The translations under genes were made by a program, and so were the position numbers. The notes under the pieces were generated by a model. The model made no database searches. It was not told the origin of the DNA and was given only the letters and a program-made list of their open reading frames with translations. Shown in pieces: positions 1 through 8,063 of a DNA stretch of 10,798 nt. This stretch comes from Coemansia sp. RSA 1804. Taxonomy: Eukaryota > Kickxellomycota > Kickxellomycetes > Kickxellales > Kickxellaceae. Numbering within the stretch: position 1 is the stretch's first letter; every line of letters begins with the position of its first letter. The stretch spans positions 1 to 10,798 of the forward strand of contig JANBTH010000833.1 in NCBI GenBank assembly GCA_027578815.1, in the 5' to 3' direction.

Positions 1-525
1 ATCTTCCCTTTCTCTCTCTCTTTTACCCCTACCCCCATCCCTTTCCATTTAGGGAACCCATTGGTCAACAGCAACAGCAACAACGGCAGCGCTTAAAAGA
101 GAATTAGAGAAATAAAAGAAAAAGGCAATTCCCTCCTTACTACAGTCGCATAAAGCTCGTTTCGCAAATGCTCTGCATCGAAACCACACGCATGCCACTT
201 TACACAGACAAAATAAAAAAGCACCACCACCACTGTATGCTAGATCTCTTACAAAAAAAGTGTCATGCGCACCTTCTTCTTTCTCATTGCATTGTTGTGT
301 TTTATATAAAAAGACATTATCAGCCAAAGCGATAGAGAGAAGGGGAAGGCTGAAGATATAAAATTAAAAATAGAGAAAATGGGGGGGGGATGAACGAACA
401 ATGACACAAATACAACGCAATGGTCCTCCCTCTATTTACTCATAAAAAAGAAAAGCGAAAAAGAGAAAAAAGAAATTGTAGACTTCATGCGTGCGTTTTG
501 CTTCTCTTTGTCCCAATCTCTGTGC

Positions 526-718
526 GTAAGTTTTTTGTTTTCGTTTCCCAGTCTCCTTTTTTCTCCTTTTTCCCCAATAATAAAAAGTAAGATTTTCGTT
601 TAACTATATTATTCCATTTTATCGCTTGATCTCTATAGTTTTCCTATATTTTTTCTTATTTGCTTGTGGCGAGTTCATATTTGACTTTTTATTCTAATTT
701 CGGTCATTTGGCAATCAG
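526..718 (+). other. Possible 5'-UTR intron of the reductase gene
   Basis: A consensus fungal 5' splice site GTAAGT sits at 526-531. A CTAAT branch-like motif lies at 694-698, and CAG at 716-718 follows about 20 nt after the branch A, giving a 193-nt intron of ordinary fungal size. It would lie wholly in the leader, upstream of both short upstream ORFs. This is inferred from splice-signal spacing only; transcript data would decide it. It matters because it would place the transcription start upstream of 526. Confidence 0.33.
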
Positions 719-844
719 TCATCAGTGCAAACCAGCAAGCAAGCAACAAGAAAAAAAGAAAAACAAGAGCAAAGGGCGTTTGGTTTCTTGAAAGCAAGCA
801 AGCGTCTAGTCCATTTATTTTTGTTCTGCGAGGGGACAGGTTTC

Positions 845-874
845 ATGCTTCTCGCTTCTCGCTTCTTATTCTAG
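845..874 (+). other. Upstream ORF 1 in the reductase leader (9 codons)
   Basis: An ATG at 845 opens a nine-codon frame rich in Leu, Ser and Phe that closes at TAG 872-874. It is 155 nt before the main ATG. The frame partly consists of a CTTCTCG tandem repeat. If the mRNA begins upstream of 845, scanning ribosomes would meet this ATG first. Whether it is translated cannot be told from the sequence. Confidence 0.4.
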
Positions 875-880
875 TCTTTT

Positions 881-1015
881 ATGCTCTTTGTTCCATTGTC
901 CATCCTTCTTCATTTCGTTTTTTTCTTCATCCGTTTACAAAAAGTTTGCTGCTTTTTCCATATTCTTGTCTTATTGTTCTGCTGTTTTCCCCCAAAATCG
1001 GAGAACCGCGCGTAA
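881..1015 (+). other. Upstream ORF 2 in the reductase leader (44 codons)
   Basis: An ATG at 881 opens a 44-codon frame that closes at TAA 1013-1015, only 13 nt before the main start at 1029 and in a different frame from it. The predicted peptide is very hydrophobic (many Phe, Leu, Val and Cys), largely because the DNA is a pyrimidine tract. A terminating ribosome so close to the main ATG would reinitiate poorly, so this ORF could dampen reductase translation. It is relevant only if included in the mature transcript. Confidence 0.4.
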
Positions 1016-1028
1016 CAAGAAAAAAGAA

Positions 1029-4000
1029 ATGGTAACACTAATCTCCCGGGCTACACGCAAAGTAGCAAGCAAGCCGATCGAAGCCATCGCACTATGCGTG
1101 GTGCTGGTGGTTAGCGGGTGCTACTTCCTGTTGCAAACAGTGAGACGGGACGCGCTGTTTGTCGGGGCAGCAGCAAACGAACCGTTTCCGTCGTATGCAG
1201 TAAGCTACCGACAACTGGGCGGAGAAAAGGGAGGGCCAAGCAAGTTCAGCGTGTCGCCATCGTCATCCTTCTCGGGCACCACAGACAGCGCGGTGGACAT
1301 TTTTGCGGTTTCTATCAACGCCCCAGCACTTGGGTTCCTCGATAATCACATTAATTATAATCACCACGATCAGCATCAGCAGAAGAGGAAGGCGCCGGGC
1401 CGCGCTTTGCGCAAGGCTGCGGCGTTGGTTGATGGCGTGTTTGCGCAGCTGAAAACAGAGCCGATGGGCAGCGGGGCCGTTGTTTTCGACGATGTGTGTG
1501 CAAGAGACGCGCAGAGCGGTGCGTGTCTGGCGCTGAGTCCCGTCGCATCTGTCGGCGGGGCCAAGACTGACGACAAGACTAATGGCAAGCCAGCTGAAAG
1601 CACAGATGCTCTGTTTGATCCGGAACTCGCGTATCTGCGCGGCAGCGACGAGACTCCGGGCGCAGTGCTTGCGTTTGCACTGCGTGCGGGAACAGCTGCA
1701 GAGCGCGCCAAGGCAAGCGACTGGGCGGACGGAGCACGCGCAGCGGTGGACGGACGGCTGGGCAAAAGCAGACGCAGCGAGACAAATGGCGGCAGCAATA
1801 ACGCTGGCAGGACGCCGGATCTGGTGCTTCGTGTGGCAGGACATGTGTACCGGCTTGTGCGGCAGGCCAAAGTAGGCGAGGTGCTTCTGGTATTCATGAG
1901 CTACGCGATCACAATCAGCACATTCATCAACACATTCGTGACGATGCGGCGGTACGGGTCGCAGATTACGCTGGCGCTTGCGGTGATATTCTCGGGCTTC
2001 TGTGCATTTGTGTTTGCTATTGTGGCGATGCGTGTGCTTGGTTACTCGATTAACGTGGTGCTGCTGACTGAGGCGCTGCCGTTCCTTATTATCTGTGTTG
2101 GGTTTGACAAGTACTTGACGATGACGCGTGCGGTTCTGCTGGCTGCGTACTCGGACCGCCAGCGCCCAGCTGAGTCTGCAGAACCGGCTCCATCTTCTTC
2201 TTCTTCGGCGCGCCGTTCGTTTGCGGCGGTGACGCCCGCGCAGATCCAGCGGCAGATGGCGCGCGGAGTTGACAAGTGCGCAGGGCGCGTGGTCAAGGAC
2301 TACGTGTTTGAGATCGGCATCCTTGCAATCGGCGTGTTTGCCGGGGTGCCGCAGCTGCACGAAGTGAGTCTGATATCGTCGTTTATTCTGATGTTCGACG
2401 CGGTGTTCATGTTCACATTCTACTCGGCGGTGCTGACGCTGAAGCTCGACATAATCCGCGTGCGGCTGCAGACCAAGATTGCTGGCGGCAAGGCGGCGGC
2501 GTATGCAGCGGTGTCGGGAGCAGCGGGCGATGACGAGGATGAGGATGACGACGAAGTGGATGACGATGTGTCGCCTGCGCGGTACAAGAAGATTGCACTC
2601 AAGGCGCTGAGCGACGATGAGGCGCGCAGCGAGAACACGACCATCCGGCAGCTCAAATCGCTGGTGCTCGGTGGGTTTGTGCTGATCTCGTGCATCGAGT
2701 CATGCGGATACATGCTGGGCGCGTTTTCGCTCAACTCGTTCTTCGCCAACATGCGCGGTGCTACGACAGCAGCAGCTACAACAGCAGGTGCCGCCGGCGG
2801 TATGGCGACGGTTGCGGCCACTGGGTTTGGCGCACTGGACCGCGTGGCTGCGCCGCTTGTCACGCTTATTGCGCGCACGACGGGCGCGGGTGTTGTGCGT
2901 GTGCTGCCGGTCTCGAGCTGGACCGTTGCGGGGCGTGGCGGGACCGTTTCTGATCTTGATGCGATTGACGGAAGCAGCGTGGTGATTGCGCTGCTGGCGG
3001 CGGCTGTGGTGGTGTCGTTGAGCGTCAACGTCTACCTGGCCTTCTTCCAGGCGGCGCCGTCGTCTTCGCTGCTGCAGGGCGCCAAGCAGGGCGCGTCGCC
3101 CAGTGTGCTGGAGACGTATCTGCGCGGCAGTGCATCGATGGCGTCGCTGGTTGGAGCCGGCGGCGTTGGCAGCAGCAGCAGCAGCAGCAGTGGGCGCGCG
3201 CAGTCGGAGGCCAGCGATAGCAGCTTTGTCGGCGAAGATACTCCACCGGCAGCGGCAGCACCCGCAATGCCGCTGAATGGCGCGCGGTCGGAGGCTGCGT
3301 TGTCGCTGGAGTCGGCGCGCGCAGAGCTCGTGCGCGGCAAGCTGCGTGGCGACGGCGCAGGCCACGGAATAGCGCTGGCGCAGACATCGGCGCTCACGTC
3401 GCTGGTGTCGCGCGTGGACTCGAGCACCGACATGGCGGTGCGGCGGAGCAGCAGCAGCGTCGCAGTCAGCAGCAGCAACAACAACACAGGTAACAGCGGG
3501 CTGCGCTCGGTGGAGATATGTCGCGTGGTGCTGGCGGCCGAGGGCGCAGCAGCGCTGGCCGACGACGAGCTTGTGCGGCTGGTGGAGGCGGGCGCCGTGC
3601 CTGCGTATGCGCTGGAGAAGCATGTGCGCGACGATGTGCGCGCAATCGGCATCCGCCGCAAGCTGGTGGCACGAGCGGCCGGGATGGCTGGGGCATTCGC
3701 GGAGGAGGAGGGCGGCCTGCCGTACTCGCACTACGACTACAGCAAGGTGCACGGCCAGTGCTGCGAGAACGTCGTTGGCGTGGTGCCGCTTCCCGTTGGC
3801 GTGGCAGGGCCTCTGACGGTCGATGGCGAGGCGCTGCATATCCCCATGGCAACCACCGAGGGAGCGCTCGTGGCATCGACGTCGCGCGGCTGCAAGGCGA
3901 TTACGCTTGGCGGCGGCGCTACCACTGTGCTGACGCGCGACGGCATGACGCGCGGGCCGTGTCTGCAGCTTCCGTCGCTGGCGCGTGCCGATGCGCTGCG

Positions 4001-4898
4001 TGGCTGGCTGGAGAGCAGCGAGGGTTTGGCCGAAGTCCGCGCGGCCTTCCAGTCGACGAGTCGGTTCGCCAAGCTGCGTGCGCTGAAGGTTGCGCTTGCC
4101 GGGCGGCTCGTCTACGTGCGGTTTGCCACATTCACGGGCGATGCGATGGGGATGAACATGATCTCGAAGGGCTGCGAGCGTGCGCTGGCGCAGATCAAGA
4201 CACGGTTTGAAGACTGCGTGGTTGTTGCGGTGTCTGGCAACTACTGCACCGACAAGAAGCCCGCAGCCATCAACTGGATCGAGGGTCGCGGCAAGTCCGT
4301 GGCCGCCGAGGCTGTGATTCCGGGAGCCGTGGTGGAGCGCGTGTTGAAAACAACCGTTTCGGCAATGTGTGCGCTCAACATCAGCAAGAACCTGATCGGC
4401 TCGGCCATGGCCGGCTCGGTTGGCGGATTCAACGCACATGCCGCCAACACGCTAACCGCCGTGTACTTGGCAACCGGCCAGGATCCCGCGCAGAACGTCG
4501 AGTCGTCGTCGTGCATCACGCTGATGGAGCCCGCCAACGATGGCGCTGATCTGCGCATCTCGTGCACGATGCCGAGTATCGAGGTAGGCACCGTCGGAGG
4601 CGGCACAATATTGCCGCCCCAGGCTGCGTGTCTCGAGCTGCTTGGCTGCCGCGGTCCGCATCCGTCCACCCCGGGCGCCAATGCCCAGCGGCTGGCGCGG
4701 ATCGTGTGCGCCTCTGTCATGGCTGGCGAGCTGTCGCTCTGCGCCGCGTTGGCTTCGGGCGACCTTGTGCGCTCCCACATTGCGCTCAATCGCGCGGCCC
4801 CTCCCACTCCCGCCAACACTCCGCGTCAGTCGTCTGCCGATATTGCGTCGATGGCTGTCGCACGCAGTGAGGCCGCGGCTAATGGGCGGCAGCAGTGA
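1029..4898 (+). CDS. HMG1: 3-hydroxy-3-methylglutaryl-CoA (HMG-CoA) reductase, full length
   Basis: The enzyme reduces HMG-CoA to mevalonate with two NADPH, the committed step of sterol and isoprenoid synthesis, anchored in the ER membrane. The start is the ATG at 1029 (A at -3, G at +4); the frame is open back to 888 but holds no earlier ATG. The product is 1289 aa in one exon. Order: TM1 about 16-36; a lumenal-type loop of about 245 aa with a His/Gln/Asn tract (105-119); a sterol-sensing domain about 282-480; an acidic patch 501-515; further TMs about 545-567 and 650-673; a linker with Ser runs at 715-721 and 807 onward; a catalytic domain from about 825. The catalytic residues are present: Glu944 (TTEGALVAS), Lys1076 (GNYCTDKKPAA), Asp1152 (GQDPAQNV) and His1250 (LVRSHIALNR), as is the NADP-binding GDAMGMNM (1037-1044). 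It is longer than yeast Hmg1 (about 1054 aa) because of the loop and linkers. The position equivalent to the AMPK-target Ser of mammalian reductase is Ala1256. The third positions are GC-rich. Confidence 0.97.
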   Translation: MVTLISRATRKVASKPIEAIALCVVLVVSGCYFLLQTVRRDALFVGAAANEPFPSYAVSYRQLGGEKGGPSKFSVSPSSSFSGTTDSAVDIFAVSINAPALGFLDNHINYNHHDQHQQKRKAPGRALRKAAALVDGVFAQLKTEPMGSGAVVFDDVCARDAQSGACLALSPVASVGGAKTDDKTNGKPAESTDALFDPELAYLRGSDETPGAVLAFALRAGTAAERAKASDWADGARAAVDGRLGKSRRSETNGGSNNAGRTPDLVLRVAGHVYRLVRQAKVGEVLLVFMSYAITISTFINTFVTMRRYGSQITLALAVIFSGFCAFVFAIVAMRVLGYSINVVLLTEALPFLIICVGFDKYLTMTRAVLLAAYSDRQRPAESAEPAPSSSSSARRSFAAVTPAQIQRQMARGVDKCAGRVVKDYVFEIGILAIGVFAGVPQLHEVSLISSFILMFDAVFMFTFYSAVLTLKLDIIRVRLQTKIAGGKAAAYAAVSGAAGDDEDEDDDEVDDDVSPARYKKIALKALSDDEARSENTTIRQLKSLVLGGFVLISCIESCGYMLGAFSLNSFFANMRGATTAAATTAGAAGGMATVAATGFGALDRVAAPLVTLIARTTGAGVVRVLPVSSWTVAGRGGTVSDLDAIDGSSVVIALLAAAVVVSLSVNVYLAFFQAAPSSSLLQGAKQGASPSVLETYLRGSASMASLVGAGGVGSSSSSSSGRAQSEASDSSFVGEDTPPAAAAPAMPLNGARSEAALSLESARAELVRGKLRGDGAGHGIALAQTSALTSLVSRVDSSTDMAVRRSSSSVAVSSSNNNTGNSGLRSVEICRVVLAAEGAAALADDELVRLVEAGAVPAYALEKHVRDDVRAIGIRRKLVARAAGMAGAFAEEEGGLPYSHYDYSKVHGQCCENVVGVVPLPVGVAGPLTVDGEALHIPMATTEGALVASTSRGCKAITLGGGATTVLTRDGMTRGPCLQLPSLARADALRGWLESSEGLAEVRAAFQSTSRFAKLRALKVALAGRLVYVRFATFTGDAMGMNMISKGCERALAQIKTRFEDCVVVAVSGNYCTDKKPAAINWIEGRGKSVAAEAVIPGAVVERVLKTTVSAMCALNISKNLIGSAMAGSVGGFNAHAANTLTAVYLATGQDPAQNVESSSCITLMEPANDGADLRISCTMPSIEVGTVGGGTILPPQAACLELLGCRGPHPSTPGANAQRLARIVCASVMAGELSLCAALASGDLVRSHIALNRAAPPTPANTPRQSSADIASMAVARSEAAANGRQQ

Positions 4899-5418
4899 AT
4901 TAAAAAGAGAATAGAGCAGATGTTGGATCAGCTGAGAGCAAGCGAGAGATGAGCGAAGGTGCGTGTGGTATGCGCAAGCTCCGTGAACGGTCATGATTTT
5001 CGCGGATTCTATTTCTCACATCTCACTTGCTCTGTTCTGGTTGCGCGAGAAAAAGGAGATGAGGGGTCTCCTACATAATAAACCATTACATCCATCCATT
5101 CTTTTTTACATTTCATCTTCAAAGCAAGCGGTCTTTTAATTTCAATCCTTTAACATTAAACGAATATGGAAACAAATAATTAGACAGCTCAACGCTTGTT
5201 TCCATTGTTCACCTCTACATTTGTCTTTTCTTCATAGTTGTTTATTGCTTGGTTACCTAGTAAATGGAAAACTGAAGCAAGTAAAAAACGAAAGCACAAG
5301 ACAACATTTTAAAAAAGCGTTTGCTGGTTCCACACTCACATATCAAATGTAGTTGTGCTTTCTTTACTCTTTACTTGCATGATGAACTAGGCCTGTCCAA
5401 TGTTCATAGTTAAGACTA
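4899..5418. other. Convergent 3' intergenic region
   Basis: This gene-free stretch lies between the reductase stop and the stop of the first array gene on the other strand, so the two genes converge here. It starts with the reductase 3' UTR and becomes AT-rich by about 5080, marking a compositional boundary between the GC-rich gene and the array. A short inverted repeat (GGAGA and TCTCC, about 5055-5071) precedes the best polyadenylation signal. I see no other gene, and no clear copy of the array 3'-flank block past the stop of array copy 1. Confidence 0.6.
5077..5082 (+). terminator. Likely polyadenylation signal of the reductase gene
   Basis: AATAAA lies about 180 nt past the reductase stop, followed by a T-rich stretch (5101-5120). 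This is the clearest canonical hexamer in the plus-strand 3' flank. The assignment follows from position and consensus only. Confidence 0.45.
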
Positions 5419-5937
5419 TCAGTAATATCCAAGATTTCTATCCTCTTGCTCTCTATATCTAGATAACCTTTCTCCCGGTCTATTATCAGGCTTCTTATTC
5501 TCAGGTTTAGCTACTCTGTTTCCCTGCTGTGAACCTTGACTTGAGGGCTGTCTTGCTGGTTCTGTATAATCGCTATTATTCCCACCACTAATTACTCTGC
5601 TACTTCCTTGCTGCTGACCATATCTTGAGAACCCCTTTGTTGGTTTCTTAGCCGCCTTCTTTATCTCTTCCCTAGCTGCTTTTGTTATTGTGCTTGACTT
5701 CTTTGACTTTGCCGCATTATTTTGTTTCCATCGTATTGGTTTTATAAGCCGAATTTGGTCTAAACGCATATTTGGATTCCAGCTACCACTTACTATGCGC
5801 ATTATTTCTTTCCTTATATATTCATCGTTTGATGTTTTATCATTAGGAATGTTTATATCTGCAGAAGCAGGATTATCTCCTACGCCACTGCTGTTAAAAA
5901 ACTTGCATGTTGCACTGCGTTTTCCATCGTCTGCTAT
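5419..5937 (-). CDS. Array copy 1: unknown small basic protein, family start codon lost (ATA)
   Basis: The family and function are unrecognised. Counting the ATA at 5935-5937 as residue 1, the family register fits exactly: C11, N15-S16-S17-G18-x-G20, I30-P31-N32-D33-K34, I45 and R58-L-D-Q-I62. In the other copies this position is ATG within ACAAAATG; here it reads ACAAAATA. The frame stays open upstream to a stop inside the TATA box but has no in-frame ATG (only TTG at 5986-5988 among near-cognates I checked), so the mRNA must start at a non-AUG codon, gain a spliced 5' exon, or be untranslated. It is the longest copy (172 codons), with a Lys/Ala stretch (about 72-98) then a Gln/Gly/Ser/Arg-rich tail holding two SRY motifs. 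It lacks the first family Cys (Arg7). It could be a young pseudogene, but no internal stop or frameshift is seen. Confidence 0.6.
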   Translation of the reverse strand: MADDGKRSATCKFFNSSGVGDNPASADINIPNDKTSNDEYIRKEIMRIVSGSWNPNMRLDQIRLIKPIRWKQNNAAKSKKSSTITKAAREEIKKAAKKPTKGFSRYGQQQGSSRVISGGNNSDYTEPARQPSSQGSQQGNRVAKPENKKPDNRPGERLSRYREQEDRNLGYY

Positions 5938-6047
5938 TTTGTTTAAGTAGCTATGCTGATATGAATTCCAAATTAATGCATAAAACAAAAACGAATAGTC
6001 GGGAGGTTTAACAAAAATTGAATTAAAATTTTTGAAAAAAATAATCG

Positions 6048-6109
6048 TTTATATAGTACTTTTTTCATGCAAATTTTTTATTTTGCAAATCTTGAAAAAG
6101 TCACATAAG
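6048..6109 (-). promoter_or_regulatory. Core promoter of array copy 1 (TATA box plus TATGTGACTT motif)
   Basis: On the minus strand CTATATAAA occupies 6048-6056, about 111 nt before the ancestral start position. The motif TTATGTGACTT (6099-6109) lies about 43 nt upstream of it. The same pair with similar spacing occurs upstream of copies 4 and 5. Further up (6124-6158) a TTGCAGGTAG plus TG-rich tract, as read on the plus strand, matches the corresponding region upstream of copy 4. The promoter of copy 1 therefore looks intact even though its start codon is not. Confidence 0.55.
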
Positions 6110-6414
6110 AAAAGTTGTATTAATTGCAGGTAGACATATACATGCGTGTATGTGTGTGCATTTTGCATACAATTTGAACACATGTATTATAATATGATTC
6201 AGTCGCCATGTATTATACTATGTTAGCTATCAAATTTGCTGTCAATTTGAAAAAGAAGAGACCTGATATGAAATTGCATAAAATTTAATTTACTTTTTTT
6301 TAAAATTTAGTAATATACATTAAATTAACAAACAATACAGATAGTTCCAAAAGACTTGCATTGTATTAGCAATTAAACACACATTGGCATTCAGCTAATT
6401 AATATGTTAAGCTA

Positions 6415-6492
6415 ATGAATAACAAGATAATAGGTGGTCTAACACTGACATTTCCAGAGAACGGTAGCATATACCACTGGAGGATTCTTTAA
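6415..6492 (+). other. Short plus-strand ORF (25 codons) ending YHWRIL
   Basis: The frame runs from ATG 6415 to TAA 6490-6492. It aligns without gaps from its Met with the first 25 codons of a second plus-strand ORF at 9413: shared N3, F13, E15, N16, I/V19, Y20-H21-W22, K/R23 and I24-L25. It sits 3' of array copy 2, on the opposite strand and divergent from copy 1. Nucleotide differences between the two are not concentrated at third positions, so the conservation could reflect a DNA or RNA element rather than a peptide. I give it as a candidate only. Confidence 0.25.
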
Positions 6493-6494
6493 AA
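6454..6494 (-). repeat. Conserved 3'-flank block, copy 2
   Basis: This 41-nt block lies about 127 nt past the stop of array copy 2. It matches the block at 9452-9492 at 30 of 41 positions by eye, with a core CACTGG, two variable bases, then ATTCTT on the plus strand. A third version lies past copy 4. Its constant position relative to the ORF stops fits a 3'-UTR or 3'-end element, though it is also a fairly constant distance (about 450-550 nt) upstream of the next gene's start. Confidence 0.6.
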
Positions 6495-6620
6495 TTGAGG
6501 AGAGCTTGGCTCCATGGTCTTATGTTTGATTAAACCTTTTTTAATATTATTATTTAATTTCAAAGCAAAATAATGTACTGGCCTAAAACTCTAGACTCAA
6601 AGAATCGTCAAAAGTTAGGT

Positions 6621-7010
6621 CTATCCATCGGTTTGTCTTTTTTCTAAACTTGCTTTGGTTTTTTCGCGATTCTTACGCCGTCCTCTCTTTCTAAGCTCAT
6701 TATTAGTTCTTAAGCTCTTATCATTTTTATTATTTGTATTCACTCCCTTATCTCCTTTTTCTTTTGTTGACTCATCTGACCTTGTTACATTCCATGTGTT
6801 TACTACCTCTTGACTAATAACACTAATTTGATCTTTACGTATACCTTTATTTCCGTTGTTTCTTTCATTATACATTATAGCTGTAATTACAGCATTTTTA
6901 TCTAGTCTGTCTTCATAAGGCATGCCTACTGTTGCTCTAGCGGGATTTGATCCTTTACCACTATAGTTATAGTACATGCATTGTAAGTTGCACATTTGAA
7001 TACTAGGCAT
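6621..7010 (-). CDS. Array copy 2: unknown small basic protein (129 aa)
   Basis: The family is unrecognised. I chose the ATG at 7008-7010 (context ACAAAATG) because its leader aligns with copy 5. The open frame continues upstream to an ATG at 7220, but those 70 extra residues lie across the leader and presumed promoter. The pattern is C7-N-L-Q-C11, N15-Y-S17-G-K-G20, M30-P31-Y-E, A44-I45, then R58-K-D-Q-I62 identical in number to copy 1. The predicted order is strand, strand, helix, strand. From about residue 80 the chain is hydrophilic and rich in Lys, Asn, Arg and Thr, with a basic cluster (about 109-125) resembling the tail of copy 5, and it ends in TDG. There is no signal peptide or membrane segment. 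It could bind nucleic acid through the tail, but that is inference. Confidence 0.68.
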   Translation of the reverse strand: MPSIQMCNLQCMYYNYSGKGSNPARATVGMPYEDRLDKNAVITAIMYNERNNGNKGIRKDQISVISQEVVNTWNVTRSDESTKEKGDKGVNTNNKNDKSLRTNNELRKRGRRKNREKTKASLEKRQTDG

Positions 7011-7678
7011 TTTGTGTAAGAAAAATAAAATTTTGGAATTGGAACAGAAAAGAAAAAGTTGGCATTTCAACAAAATGTGAATAATTCTTCTTTGATGAAA
7101 CTTTATTATCACACCAAATAATGGTGTTAAAAGCATTTTAATTAAATTAATATGTTTTCTAATTTGTAAGTATTTATAGACGTTTGCGGGTGTATACTTG
7201 CCAAAATACAGCACATGCATATCAGCTGCATTTAATATAAATATAAATATAAATTACGTGATTTCACGACAAAGTGTTAATTTTATTTCTGAATTTTATT
7301 TGGTAACAAAAATTTAAGGCAAAAAGGTTAATGAAGAAAACACCACATATTTCATTGTAAAGGTTTCTAGCGTTAGCTAATATAGGGAATTTACGCTGGG
7401 TGTAAAGTACAATTGCTCCGAGATTAGCATTTCTCTTAACCTATGGGCAGCAGAGCTTTGGTAGCATTGACAGGGCAAAAAACAAAATATTGAGTAAAAA
7501 ACATAGCATATCTGCTGTATGTGAAAAAAGCCGAATAGCTTTACGTAATATTTTTTAACGTTTCTCTTTTTATACTTGAAACATGCCACTTACCATAAAA
7601 ATAACTTTTTTTGAGAACACAAACATTTATTGAACATGCTAGGATATAATGAACAATAAATTTTATAAAAAAAGTTAG
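7011..7678. other. Intergenic region between array copies 2 and 3
   Basis: This AT-rich spacer should hold the promoter of copy 2 and the 3' flank of copy 3. A weak TATA-like GATAATAAAG (minus strand, 7101-7110) lies about 90 nt before the copy 2 start; no TATGTGACTT motif was found. A short (ATATAA)n run occupies about 7234-7253, beside the palindromes ATGCAT and CAGCTG. A very degraded trace of the 3'-flank block may lie at 7459-7485. An open frame at 7377-7589 (minus) starts at GTG and has no counterpart in the other cassettes, so it is not called. Confidence 0.45.
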
Positions 7679-7978
7679 CTATTTTGCTTGCTTTCTACCG
7701 TGTAGCAACTCTAGATTCCTGCGATTCCTTTGGATTTTTGCTTCTTCTCTTTTCTCATCTCTCTTTATCTCTTCTGCGCTCATTATTATAGTTCTACTAT
7801 AAATACCAATGCAGTTTTTATGTAATTTGGGGTTTTTTGCTATTATTGCTTTTTTTGCAACATGCCTCTTATCTTTTTTGTCATTAGGAATATTTACTGT
7901 TGTAGAAGTACAACTGGGTCCTACACTACTGTTATTGAAATACGAGTATTCAACATCGCGGTTTGTAGTGCTTGACAT
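7679..7978 (-). CDS. Array copy 3: unknown small protein, shortest member (99 aa)
   Basis: The family is unrecognised. The start is the ATG at 7976-7978; the two codons before it in the same frame begin at a TTG. The register matches the others with no gaps: N15, S17, G20, then V28-N-I30-P31-N-D-K34, which is almost the copy 1 text, and A44-I45. Both family Cys are absent (Arg7, Tyr11), and a Cys at 23 is private to this copy. After residue 45 it is divergent and shorter; the third strand is only weakly recognisable (CIGIYSRTII). The tail is a charged Glu/Lys/Arg stretch that could form a helix (about 68-90). Over 80 nt covering residues about 6-33 it is ungapped and about 65% identical to copy 1, making that pair the closest in this segment. 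Confidence 0.62.
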   Translation of the reverse strand: MSSTTNRDVEYSYFNNSSVGPSCTSTTVNIPNDKKDKRHVAKKAIIAKNPKLHKNCIGIYSRTIIMSAEEIKRDEKREEAKIQRNRRNLELLHGRKQAK

Positions 7979-8053
7979 TTTCAAATAGGAATAAAATGAA
8001 TCTTAGACTGAAGTAGAGAAGAAAACCTGTTTTTGCAAAAAATGGAAAACTCA

Positions 8054-8063
8054 TTTATATAAA
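8054..8063 (-). promoter_or_regulatory. TATA box of array copy 3
   Basis: TTTATATAAA on the minus strand lies about 76-86 nt before the ATG of copy 3. The leader between them carries GATTCATTTTATTC, matching the leader of copy 5 (AAATTCATTTTATTC). The TATGTGACTT motif is not at the usual place; a copy occurs much further up (8276-8285) beside a second TATA-like sequence (8262-8270), so the start region of this copy may be arranged differently. Confidence 0.45.

Larger units (their letters stand above)
1..1028 (+). promoter_or_regulatory. Upstream region and leader of the HMG-CoA reductase gene
   Basis: This is AT-rich, pyrimidine-tract-rich non-coding DNA. A TATA-like run (TTATATAAAAAG) lies near 302-313 and a second A/T-rich box near 355-370, either of which could serve the plus-strand gene, but no transcription start can be fixed from sequence alone. 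CT-rich tracts (540-575, 848-868) and repeated AAGC units (about 731-749, 790-805) occupy the leader. I looked for sterol-response-like elements and found none convincing. The one open frame here (49-327, minus) has no ATG and is low-complexity, so I do not call a gene. Confidence 0.6.

Noticed and set aside
49..327. A 92-codon minus-strand frame at the left edge
   Set aside because: Its apparent start is a TTG, it is low-complexity and Phe/Ala/Cys-rich, and it has no counterpart or recognisable motif.
888..1028. An N-terminal extension of the reductase by 47 codons
   Set aside because: The extension begins at TTG with no ATG. Its DNA is a pyrimidine-rich leader, and the ATG at 1029 has a good context and leads directly into the expected TM1.
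2700..4439. A 579-codon open frame antisense to the reductase
   Set aside because: It is a shadow of GC-rich codon use in a firmly identified gene. The predicted product is compositionally odd (Arg, His, Ala, Cys runs) with no domain. The antisense frames at 1263-2360 and elsewhere are rejected for the same reason.
7011..7220. A 70-residue N-terminal extension of array copy 2
   Set aside because: It spans the leader and TATA-like region homologous to non-coding DNA of the other cassettes.
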